Shown: positions 11,837 to 21,380 of the stretch, one piece after another
How positions within the stretch are numbered: the stretch's first letter is position 1
Layout of the letters: every line of letters begins with the position of its first letter
NCBI GenBank assembly: GCA_028551475.1
Contig: CM052356.1
Location: 6,458,001 to 6,522,000 of the forward strand
Direction of reading: 5' to 3'
DNA length: 64,000 nt
Origin: Casuarina equisetifolia
Taxonomy: Eukaryota; Streptophyta; Magnoliopsida; Fagales; Casuarinaceae
Made by a program: the position numbers and the translations under genes
The notes under the pieces: generated by a model
Told to the model about the DNA's origin: nothing
What the model saw: the letters and a program-made list of their open reading frames with translations, nothing else
Database searches by the model: none

Positions 11837-12539
11837 GTAAGTCTTGCCGACAAAAATCTGTGTCTGTCCACTAAATGAGTAATTAGACCAAGGTGGTGAA
11901 ATAATACTAGACTCAGTTCATTCTACTTTTCTACTAAACTTCACTTCAAAAGTGGAACACCCAATTGATTTTTTACCTTTTTTTACCTTTGGGAGTGTTC
12001 GTGGAGGTCTGTGGATCACTTAAAATCAATCAAGAGAGAGAGATTCTGCAAATTTTGGAGCCCCTTTAAGGATTTTGTATCATTACAGTAAATGATATGG
12101 GTGACAGTATCCTTGGAAATCTACTCTTTTACTATGAAAAGATGCAAAGTAAAACTCTTGATGGCCTTCAGTAATAAGCATCTGCTTTACTTGCAGAAGG
12201 ACAGGTTTGATGACCAGCCATTTTCAAATGATTCGTAAGAATTGAACCTGTAGTTTTTCTCTTGTCAAGAAAACTACGCACAAAAATGTGTTTGGTTCAA
12301 GATTTTCTCGGAATGTTGTTGGGGGGAAAAAAGAAAAGATTCATTCTCAGTACAGCTTTATTTCATTTCTGTTTGGTATCAAGTCACCTGCATAATTATT
12401 ATGCTTAATGATCGGAATTAAAGTGATCTCCATAGTTTGTGATCCATGCAATTTATGCCTTTCTTTTTTCCTGCAGAAACGGAGGAAATAGTGCAATTAT
12501 ATCTTATAACTTAAAATGTACATATGATTAAAGAATTAT

Positions 12540-13370
12540 ACATGGATGGGTGTGGATAAATTCTAATGGCTACTGGAAACCACTTAATGAATAGAAAGTT
12601 CGTTGCAGAATCACTCTCAAGCGTCTTCTGTGTTGCTTCCACCCGACAAGTCTTCTTTGGATTGGGTCCTCTCAGGACCTTTCTCGCAATCATGGGAATG
12701 ACTCTGCCATGGACGTCCAAGGGCTTTGAATGTTTAAGAGACAAGTAACCTCGTGAATTCCATCCATAACAACAAAGCTTTGGATAAAGACTTCCACTTG
12801 TTTCGATGTGGGGCTTCGATCTTTCAAAGACACAGAAATCAGGGGATGTGGATGAGATGGGAAACCTCCAGAAAGTGCTCTTCCGCCTATAAAAGGCTGG
12901 CTCCGATCAGGTCCTTCCGACGGAGTTGACCCACTTAACAATGCCGCTCGAGCAAACTCTAGTGTGCCGGGAATTTCAAGTCAAATCCTTCTTGGATTCT
13001 TCCGGCAGATTCCTCTTTAATCATGATCCAACCAGTTCTACTAACAACCAACCATCTCATGGTGGCCTCCGCAGTCAAACGATATCTTTGTCGAATGCTT
13101 CTGCCACCAAAAAGATAAACTATCATTATAAACTCGTCTTCTTCAGGATCTAATTCAATGAAAAATTCAGGGAAGACGACTAATGGGTGTAGGGATTTGG
13201 AATCTGGTTTCAAGAACAGGGTTGATCACAGGGCAGAAGACATTGACAGAAAGAACAACTCGAGATTCCATGGCGAAACCCCGTTTGCATTCCAGGGCTG
13301 ATTGCATTACATTGGACTCGGGGATGAATTTGCAGATTCCAAGGAGCTTGTTCAAATAGATTTATTTAAT
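12540..13370. other. GC-elevated, ORF-dense block of unknown nature
   Basis: Across about 830 bp the base composition is clearly richer in GC than its surroundings. Open frames of 60-84 codons overlap on both strands; on the minus strand they chain as 13355-13167, 13213-12959, 12941-12690 and 12744-12511. I recognise no family in any frame. The pattern fits a frameshifted pseudogene on the minus strand, an organelle-derived insertion, or exons of a gene I cannot name. It lies about 540 bp downstream of the hAT-like gene on the same strand but shows no continuity with it. Confidence 0.3.
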
Positions 13371-13907
13371 CATTGAAGAGGGTGAAAGATTAGTGATATG
13401 AGGGCTGAATTACTGCCTGTAAACATCATTTCTATATTTACAAGCCCGAACAAATCAGGCATAAGATCAAGTCGAAGAAAAGGTTTAGAGTGGATAACCT
13501 GATCGGAAAACTTAAGGAGAAACACTAAAACCATCCCTCATAAATATTATTTATCTCGAATTAATTGAGGAACAAAAATTTTACAACATACTTCCTGTTC
13601 TGTAACTTTGTTCATGCAGCGTTTTCTGTCTTTACAAACAAGAAGATTTCCTTTTTCTGCAAACCAAAAAACTCCAATATTATCTAGGGTGAAGATATCC
13701 AGTTGCTCGAAAAATTAGTACAAAGATCAACCCCCTAGCAATGTCCCTCTCTTTTCCCCAGCTGAGTGCCACAAAACCTTCTAAAGAGTAAGTAAAGAAA
13801 TAGCAAAATCAAAAAGAAGAAAAGAAAAAAAAAAACAATAAGTTGTGGAAAGAATTCAATAAATCCTACAAATTTTAAGTTTCTAAACAAGTGAATGAAG
13901 AAAAATG

Positions 13908-16262
13908 TTACACCGAGGATGTATCAACAAGAACCTCATTTAGCACATCATCCTCACCGTTTGCCATGGTGAACAACTCGGCATCTTTGTCTTCATCGCT
14001 GGAAAAATCCCGTCTTTCTAGCTTGGAATGTGCTGCAATGAATATCAACTTCTGTGCCTTGTCCATTCCCACCCTTGAAGGCGCATGGGAACAGACCCAT
14101 CTCAAGAAAGACCAGTTGCATTTGAATCCACAGGAAGTTGCATGAAGAAAGATGAGCCTGACAGCAACTTTTCCCAGGGATTTGAATTCAGTAAGATACG
14201 TTTCCCATACGAGCCTACTGCTCTGGGGGTTGGCGATTCTCATCTTTCCCGTAATGGGGTCCCTTTCCTTCATCTGTACAGCCCGGGCGTAGACCGGATC
14301 AAGCCCTTCTGTTCTCCACTTCATGAGTTCCATTAACACAATGTGAGCTTCTTCCCTGGAAACAAGCCTGGTTATGAGCTTGTCAACATCCTTTTCCTGA
14401 TCAGGCGTCAAGCATTTGAATGGTGGAAGGTACTTCCCACTGTTATCCCTGAACAAGTAAAGAGGATCGAGTATGTAAGCAGCAGCCCAAGCTGGGTGAT
14501 AGTTTTTCTTGAACCGCCGGTCAATCACCTTCTCTACGAGTCCTTCTGAAATGTGGAACTTGGAATGCCAGTCTTTTACTTTTGCTCTCAGTTCATCCCA
14601 GAGAGGGAGGCATTGCCCGACCAATGGCCTTTCCGTTTCAATATCCTGAGCCATGTCCTTGACCAGTTTAATCAATGAGTGAACTGCCTCCAGTTCATTC
14701 CAAAACCCGCCATCCCGAATCATCTCCCCGACTTCTCTCGCAATGGGGTCTTCCATGGCAGCCATCTTGTAAGATTCATCCAGCACAACCAGCTGCAATG
14801 CTCGAACTGAACTCAGTACATCCTCCACCGTTGTATGTAAAGGCCCGAAGTTCACACCCTCGTAGTCGCGAAAGGGTACTCTAAGCAACCCGGCGTGCCC
14901 GTACTCCTGCAACTGATACTTATGGAAGCTATTTCGAATCTGAGACTTGTAGTTGACTAAATTCGCAAGCTTGAAACAATTCTCAGCAACAGTCTTGAAC
15001 AATGGAAGCTCCTTGCTGAAGTCCTTGATCAGACTATTGAAGGCCTGGAACTGACATGAGAGATTCACCATCCAATGATTCTGAGTCTCCAAATTCCTCA
15101 AAGCCTTGGCCTTAAACTTGTCGGCAACTATTCCTACACACTGCTGCACAGCATTCCCGCAAATGCCCGTGATCGTCTCCCACAAAATCTCCTCTGCGTA
15201 CTTGGACGGCACGGAGCCACTAACAAAGACTGCCCTCCGATACAAACTAGTCCCGTTCGGAAGGTTCACGGTCACGTTAACCAAACTCTCTTCCCCCAAA
15301 ACCCCGTAATTCTTGAATTTCCAGCCATCAGAGGCAATCTGAAAGAACATAGCATCTCTAATCCTTGCTTCAGACTCAACCTTGGCTTCCTCAAACTTAG
15401 AGTCCAATCTAGCGCCGGTGAACTCTTTACGAGAAACTGCCGGTAGTCCGACTTGATTAAGGAATGCTCTGAACTTGGGGTGCTCCAAGCTCGAAAAAGA
15501 GACCGACCCACAAGACTCAAACACCCAATCAGCTAGAAAATCAAGAGCGCAATCAATCTGGTTCTTACTGAGCGTCGGCCCAGGTGAAGTCTTCGGACTC
15601 TTGAGCTTCTTCACACTGTCTTCCAGCATAGCCAGGGCTCCCAAATCCTCCTTCCCACCAGAGAGCATCAAATGCGGCTGCTGTGACAGCAAGGCCCCCG
15701 TGCTCGTCGCCAACACCGTCGCTGCCGACACCGCCGGCGAGTATGCCAGCTCGAATCGTGACGGATCCACTATCGCCAGCGGTGGCACCTGGTACGAAGA
15801 ACCCGAGCCAGCACCACCACTTACAGTACCACCACCGGCTGAAGCTGAAGACGAGAGACGCTTTCGAGAAGGAGGAGGCGGAGAAGCCAGAGAAGCAGAA
15901 GAGGGAGCGATAGAGGAAATGGGTTTGGCCACGGTGTTGAAGTTGGGGCAAGTCCCGCGCTTGAGGTGCTCCGAGGCGGTCCTGGACGGGTTCGACGCCG
16001 AGAACACGGCGTCGCAGAGGGAGCACCTGAGCTTCACGGCCTTAGGCAGGCCCGTCTCAGTGTTCTGCACCAGCAAAGGCTCCAGGTGCGCCCAGTACCA
16101 CGCTCCCTTCCCCTTTATCGCCTTCGTGCGCACCATCACCAGCCCTTCGTACCTCTTGTGCACGGCCTTCGCTGTCAGCTCATCGCTGGAGACCGACCCA
16201 GCCGCCCCCGCCGCCGAGCCCGAGTCCACCGGCGCCTCTGCCGTGGTGTTCGTAGCCGCCAT
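13908..16262 (-). CDS. Domesticated hAT-transposase-like protein with BED-type zinc finger
   Basis: An intronless gene of 784 codons. The ATG at 16262 is the first in frame; the open frame runs only nine codons further upstream without another ATG. Residues 78-105 hold a BED-like zinc finger (C80, C83, H99, C105), followed by a Ser/Pro/Gly-rich linker (110-235). Residues about 236-560 resemble the DUF659/hAT RNase H-fold region; DGW is present at 312-314 and another Asp at 381, so some acidic positions survive. Residues about 696-750 match the hAT C-terminal dimerisation region (the SCGFKCNWS part). The tail is acidic. The layout and intact reading frame resemble the Arabidopsis At1g12380/At1g62870 proteins, which are single-copy-like host genes. 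No terminal inverted repeats or target duplication were noticed, which supports domestication. The role is probably DNA binding in the nucleus, with no proven function. Confidence 0.88.
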   Translation of the reverse strand: MAATNTTAEAPVDSGSAAGAAGSVSSDELTAKAVHKRYEGLVMVRTKAIKGKGAWYWAHLEPLLVQNTETGLPKAVKLRCSLCDAVFSASNPSRTASEHLKRGTCPNFNTVAKPISSIAPSSASLASPPPPSRKRLSSSASAGGGTVSGGAGSGSSYQVPPLAIVDPSRFELAYSPAVSAATVLATSTGALLSQQPHLMLSGGKEDLGALAMLEDSVKKLKSPKTSPGPTLSKNQIDCALDFLADWVFESCGSVSFSSLEHPKFRAFLNQVGLPAVSRKEFTGARLDSKFEEAKVESEARIRDAMFFQIASDGWKFKNYGVLGEESLVNVTVNLPNGTSLYRRAVFVSGSVPSKYAEEILWETITGICGNAVQQCVGIVADKFKAKALRNLETQNHWMVNLSCQFQAFNSLIKDFSKELPLFKTVAENCFKLANLVNYKSQIRNSFHKYQLQEYGHAGLLRVPFRDYEGVNFGPLHTTVEDVLSSVRALQLVVLDESYKMAAMEDPIAREVGEMIRDGGFWNELEAVHSLIKLVKDMAQDIETERPLVGQCLPLWDELRAKVKDWHSKFHISEGLVEKVIDRRFKKNYHPAWAAAYILDPLYLFRDNSGKYLPPFKCLTPDQEKDVDKLITRLVSREEAHIVLMELMKWRTEGLDPVYARAVQMKERDPITGKMRIANPQSSRLVWETYLTEFKSLGKVAVRLIFLHATSCGFKCNWSFLRWVCSHAPSRVGMDKAQKLIFIAAHSKLERRDFSSDEDKDAELFTMANGEDDVLNEVLVDTSSV

Positions 16263-16580
16263 TGCGAGGACCCAGATGAAAAGGAACACAAACGCTGGGG
16301 TCTGCCTTGGGGATTCCGAATTTTGAAGGGTCCCTTATTCAATTCAGTAAACACAGTATCTTCCTCTTCATCGCGGTCTTCATTTTTACTTTGGCGTTGG
16401 AGCGAGGCGCTGAAAAACCAGTACCTTCTTGGTCGCATTTAGCCGGGCAAAAAACCAGGGTGTTGCCGGAGTTCCAGTTTCTGGCTGACTGCCATGCCGG
16501 AGCCCGGCGATCTACGAAGATTTTTGGAAAACGAGTTGTGGTTTTTGTTTCACTGATGGGGTCACCTCAGCTATTTTTGA

Positions 16581-16619
16581 GACGGAGAGAGAGAGACACA
16601 GAGAGAGAGAAAGAGAGAA
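16581..16619. repeat. GA-rich microsatellite upstream of the hAT-like gene
   Basis: An imperfect GA run about 320 bp upstream of the hAT-like start codon. On the transcribed strand it reads as a CT-rich tract, typical of plant core promoters and leaders. Confidence 0.85.
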
Positions 16620-17144
16620 CGGGCATGGGGAAGAGAGAAATAGAGCGATGGTGATCGGCCATACGCGCCGCTACTATGCGCGTGGGCCATGAAGAAGGTG
16701 AAACATGTAGCTGGGAGGGGAGGGGAGGTGGAGCTGAGGCGGTAAAACAATAGTACGATGTAGGAGCACACGAGGGCAGGATTGGTCGGGACTTCCCATT
16801 GATTGGGGAGTGAAAACCACGCGCCCACGGAGAGAACTAGTTTTTGCAATCTTCTCTCCTCTTTGATGTGTCTTTGCTTTATTCATATTTTTTTTATCTT
16901 TCTTTTCGTGTTGTTGGGTCTTGTTGTGGGTCTTGTGGGGGAGACTCTGCCTTGTCCGTTTCTCCGCTTTTCTTTTCTTCTTCCTCTTTTTTTAAATATT
17001 TTCTCTTGTTTATCTTATTGTTTATTCATTTTTAATTATTTTGGTTTTTCGAATCTCGCAAATCCTATAATTTTGAGTTTCCTTTTGTGACTTGTTGTTC
17101 ATGTGTATGTTTGCAGTGTGTGGACAGAAAAGGGCAACCTAGGA

Positions 17145-17171
17145 ATTCCATGGATTCCATGGATTCCATGG
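17145..17171. repeat. Three tandem 9-bp units with NcoI-type palindromes
   Basis: ATTCCATGG repeats perfectly three times; each unit contains the palindrome CCATGG. It lies about 880 bp upstream of the hAT-like start codon. Confidence 0.9.
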
Positions 17172-18064
17172 AGTCCTCATGGGGCTCTGTTGACCAAGAA
17201 TAACTACACCGAACATCACGAGGCAACCAAAAAGGGCCTGGAATTTTTCTCCCTTTTTTACTATAATTAGTTGTTTTTTTGTTCTAGGGCTTCAAGTAGG
17301 TGGATTTAGGTTTTCTAAACACCATTAGGTTATTTAGAACCTAGCTTACTTTTCTTCTCTTGCTGCATCAACTAGTTTTTCCATGTTTTAATCACAAAGA
17401 AGAATCGAAAACATGTTTACAAAATGAACATAACATGTTGATATTTGATAATGTGAGAAACAAGTAGATCTCAATAATGCTTCCCCGTTAAACATTTTAC
17501 GAGAAAACTTATTTGGCAACGTGTGAGTACTCATTTTAAAACTAATTGGTAATAGGTAGAGAAATGGTACCACTTATAAAGTCAAATGTACATTTTTATG
17601 TTAATAATACTCACCTTTGATATTAGTCTAGAAAGAAAATAGTAATCGCATAAAGTTTAAAATATAAAATCTTCACAAGAAAATTTCATTTTAAGTGAGA
17701 TTTAAAAATTATTAATCTCTATTTTTTCATAGTTGTCAAAATTTTGTAATGTTAGGTATGTACCCATACTTTTATATACTATTTTTTATTAATGCAAACT
17801 TACATTTTAACAAAAAAAAAACATATTTCTTTCTTTCAAAATAGATTGTAAGAGAATAAAAACATCTCTATATATAAGAATCATAATAGATTAGCATATC
17901 AATAGTTTATGACATATATTTGAACTCAATAATTCTCATTTTAAGTATAACAAAATACTTCTTATGAAACACCTTCAATTTAGGAAAGAAAATTTTGGTT
18001 CTTTAACTAGTGATTATGGTTCTATTCTTTTTGTGCAATTCTAATTTATGATTTTTGTATGAAC

Positions 18065-18099
18065 CAAAAAAAGAAAAAAGAAAAAAGAAAAAAGAAAAA
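18065..18099. repeat. (AAAAAAG)n simple repeat
   Basis: Four to five near-perfect units of six to seven A residues followed by G. Confidence 0.9.
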
Positions 18100-18520
18100 C
18101 CCATTGAGATCATTTTTAGAATGCCTATCGTATTCTTGAAAATCAAAACTTTTTAACGGACTATTTTATGTTGGTTCAAAGCACAATCTTAACACTATTA
18201 ATAAGTACTTCAAGAATATAATAATTAGTATTAAAGTAAGTTTCCTCTTTGTTCTATATGACATAAGAGCTTAACACGTGAAACCTTAAATGAATTCAAA
18301 AGGGAAAACTATAATAGGGAACCATTACAATCAGCATGTCAAACTAAGTCAAACGATGATCAACTAACTATCTTGTCATAACTTACACTTGTTATAACAT
18401 GCTTCATGTGTAGAACGAAATTCCACCGCAATTAGTTGTCTAACAACCCATAAAGTGCGCTAATTGTTCCTAGTATCTTTAAGTTTTAAATTATTCATGT
18501 TCACGAACATTTGGGGAAAA

Positions 18521-18549
18521 GAAGAAGAAGAAGAAGAAGAAGAAGAAGG
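18521..18549. repeat. (GAA)n microsatellite
   Basis: Nine to ten perfect GAA units in non-coding DNA. Confidence 0.95.
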
Positions 18550-19363
18550 AATTGATTCTTTTCTTAAAAGAATTGACACAACTAGGAATAATCTAGGTAA
18601 AGTTTTTGTACTATAAATTTAATTCTTAGACTGAATCTCATTTAGATCCATTTTATAGGATTCTTTTCTTCTTCAAGTTAGCAAATTCAAAAATCAATAC
18701 AAATAAACAAGCGTTGACTTAATTGTGAGCATATATTATTGAGAATCTCTTAATCTTAGGTTTAACATTCCAGTGTTTGAATTTGATGTGTATGTTATAA
18801 GAAAAAAAAATTACAAGTATTTAATATTCAAGAACAAAAACTAAATATTTTTTTTCAAATATTTTACTTTACAGCAATCAGGTCTTGTCACTAAACCATG
18901 AAAATTTTAATGGCATGCAATTGACGCTCTAAACCGAATTACCTAATCTTTTGTTCATGTCGAAAAATTAGGTCTGCCTTGCAACTACTACTCCACCTTT
19001 TACCTTCATTGTTTATGCTCATCATAACAAATCTTATAGACCCACATGAAGAACAATTTACGTAAAAGCTCTTCTTTTTTCCTTATACAAGGAATTAGGA
19101 AAAGGAGTTAATAGAGTATGTTCAGAAGACTATATGTCCTTTTTTTCATACTATGGATAGGTAGAAAAATGTGATCATTGAAAATATCGTCATAAAAATT
19201 TTATGTCCTCCAAATTTCCCTTGCAAAATTTCTTTATGCACAAAAAATTTTCTTATTTTTACGTCAGTTTTGGCTAAAAATAAGTTTTATAATATGTCAT
19301 TAAAGCTTAAGTTTAAATACAATATTTATTTATTCAAAATAAAGATTTATGTTAAAAGTATTT

Positions 19364-19670
19364 TGTCACATAAGCTATATTACGAACCTCAAGTCTAAAA
19401 GATCAAGTCAAAGAAAAGAGTAACAAATTAGACTTTGGTTACGGACAATTGATTATTTCAAAAGTAAGATATTGGTTAAGGTTTGTTTTATGTTGAATTA
19501 TGTTACTAAGTAAAATTGTGTTCATGATGTGTAATTGTTATTTCATTTGCAGCCCAATCACCATCATATTAGCCAAATAATGTGAAAATTATCAATTTAA
19601 AATCCAAAAGTCACATACCCGGTTTAGTTTTCCTCAAAGAAATTATGTTTTTATTTTTTTTCTTTAGACA
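19364..19670 (+). repeat. 5' LTR of the TRIM-like element
   Basis: 307 bp, begins TGTCAC and ends CA, with its partner at 20331-20584. It is longer than the partner because of several small indels. Confidence 0.7.
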
Positions 19671-19678
19671 TGACAAAA

Positions 19679-19690
19679 TGGTATCAAAAC
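19679..19690 (+). other. Primer-binding site of the TRIM-like element
   Basis: TGGTATCAAAAC matches the initiator Met-tRNA complement TGGTATCAGAGC at 10 of 12 positions and sits eight bases inside the left LTR, the normal place for it. Confidence 0.65.
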
Positions 19691-20330
19691 CTCTTTCTAG
19701 CACGAATTGAAACGGGTGTGGGCATAATGGGACTAACATAGAGCATTGGAGGTGCTTCAAGACTGTTGGGAGGAATTGAAACAAGTGTGGGTAGAAAGGA
19801 ACCAGAAGGCCAAGAAGGCCAGGCATGGCCGCCTTTTTGAGTTGCCTGGCGATCTCAACCAGCCATCTGAGGTAGAGGAGGAGCTTTCGTTGCTCCAATG
19901 AGAGAGGTGTCGTCACAGATTAGGTTTTTGAGCACTCACCACTCATGCTCAATCAATTCGACCATTGTCTAATTGAAGACGCAGATCTAGAACCAATAAA
20001 CCCTGGTATTGCTTGGCTTCGTTCGTTGCATGGATGAGAGGTCTAGCCAAGTTAAGGACCAAATCTGATTCTTTTTTGGGACTGCCGGATCATGCAAAAA
20101 GGGAGATTAGCCAGCCATGGCGTCAATCCTTCAGGTGGAGAATGACCGTCAGGCTTTAGTAATGTTCTGACTCTCATGTTGCTCTTCACCCACCTTCTTG
20201 AATTGGTAGAATAGGCCTTATTTGTTATATGATGCCCTTTTTTATTAGAAATTACGAGCTTGTTCTTGGGGTTTATGTATTTCACAGACTCAAACCTTGA
20301 GAACAAGGTTTGTTTTTGTGGGGAATACAT

Positions 20331-20584
20331 TGTCACGTGCACTATACAACAAACCTCAAATCCGAAAAAATAAGTTAAAGAAATACATACCATATTGGAC
20401 TTCAGTTTTGGATGAATTTCATAGTCAATTTAAAAGTAGGATATTCTATGAAAACTGTTTTATATTGGGTTATTTATTTTAAGGTCTAAATATTATAAAT
20501 ATTGGCCAAATAATGAAAAGTCAGAGGTTTAGTTTTTCTAGGACAAACTATCTTTTTTATTTTTTTTCTTCCTTATACAAGACA
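20331..20584 (+). repeat. 3' LTR of the TRIM-like element
   Basis: 254 bp, begins TGTCACGTG and ends GACA. It is followed by TATCT, which differs by one base from TATTT at the other end of the element. Confidence 0.7.
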
Positions 20585-21048
20585 TATCTCCTTACAATTT
20601 AGTGGTAGAAGTCAAAATCATCTTATTATGAAAAGGAAAAAAAAAACTTTTGCTTTTAAGTTTGAATACTATATAAAGATTAAACTTAACTTTCTAAGTT
20701 GATACACTAGGTTAAGTAGGGACTTCTGTAAAAAAACTTATGCTGGTTTCTAGAAAGAAAAGTCTTTTCTTATACTATTTTTTACATGGGCAATTAGAAA
20801 AAGGTCGTAGAAATAAATCCCAACTGTCATCCACCACCTAATGTACGTTAAGTTTTGAATCCTTCAAGACCCGATTTGACGTCTCTGGCCTAATGGGCTG
20901 GTTATGGAGAAACAAAACAAACGAAAGAAAGAGTCGGTGGCTGTTCCTTTGAGTGGCCTCCCTGACTTGGTGACTTCAAAGTGCTTGGAATATCATAAAG
21001 GAGACGTTAGAAAAACATGAATTCTTAGGCATTCTCTGAGCTGCACAA

Positions 21049-21380
21049 TATAAAATACTTAGCTGTTGGAATCATTTCAACAAAGTTATGCCTAGTGCTC
21101 CTCTTGCCATTCGCAAAGCGTCGTTTTCCTTGTAAAGCTCTTCATTCGAGGCCTTTGACCCTTCCTTGTTCCCCCTTTCCAACCCCAGTCGGCTACCTTT
21201 TTCTTCCACCCTATGCGATTCTGGATCACCCCAGATTTCCTCTTTATCTCTTTGGGTTGTTGGGAGTCTACGTCGTGGCTGGTTTTTTCTTCAGATTGAT
21301 TCCATTTTCATTGCAGTTTCTCAGGTTCATACTGTTATTACCTATCAGATCTGATCTAAAGCTTATCTTTTGGGCATAAG
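21049..21380 (+). promoter_or_regulatory. TATA box followed by an exon-like pyrimidine-rich segment
   Basis: TATAAAA at 21049-21055 is followed by about 300 bp of higher-GC, pyrimidine-rich sequence with an open frame of 94 codons (21095-21379, starting at a TTG-type codon rather than ATG). No protein family is recognised. A non-coding transcript or an orphan first exon is possible. Confidence 0.25.

Larger units (their letters stand above)
16640..19363. other. Intergenic, simple repeats only
   Basis: No coding exon is recognised. Visible items are three perfect 9-bp units ATTCCATGG at 17145-17171, an AAAAAAG-type run at 18065-18099 and a GAA run at 18521-18549. The rest is AT-rich. Confidence 0.5.
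19364..20584 (+). mobile_element. Short non-autonomous LTR element (TRIM-like)
   Basis: Two direct repeats, 19364-19670 and 20331-20584, both start TGTCAC and end GACA. They align along their length despite divergence (shared ACCTCAA, GGTTTAGTTTT and TTTATTTTTTTTCTT blocks). Eight bases inside the left copy is TGGTATCAAAAC (19679-19690), close to the initiator Met-tRNA primer-binding site TGGTATCAGAGC. A G-rich stretch TTGTGGGGAA (20317-20326) just before the right copy could be the polypurine tract. TATTT (19359-19363) and TATCT (20585-20589) flank it as a near-match 5-bp target duplication. The 660-bp interior has no gag or pol frame, so it would need proteins in trans. The size fits TRIM elements; a deletion derivative of a longer element is the alternative. 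Confidence 0.72.

Noticed and set aside
12068-12114. Possible microRNA precursor hairpin
   Set aside because: The stem is short and interrupted, and no conserved plant microRNA sequence was seen.
12540-13370. Plastid ycf2 or other plastid insertion as the source of the ORF-dense block
   Set aside because: I compared the frames with what I remember of large plastid genes and saw no match; the block stays unidentified.
15475-16442. Long plus-strand open frames (up to 283 codons) opposite the hAT-like gene
   Set aside because: They are antisense shadows of a GC-rich coding region, with low-complexity Arg/Pro/Ser content and no domain.
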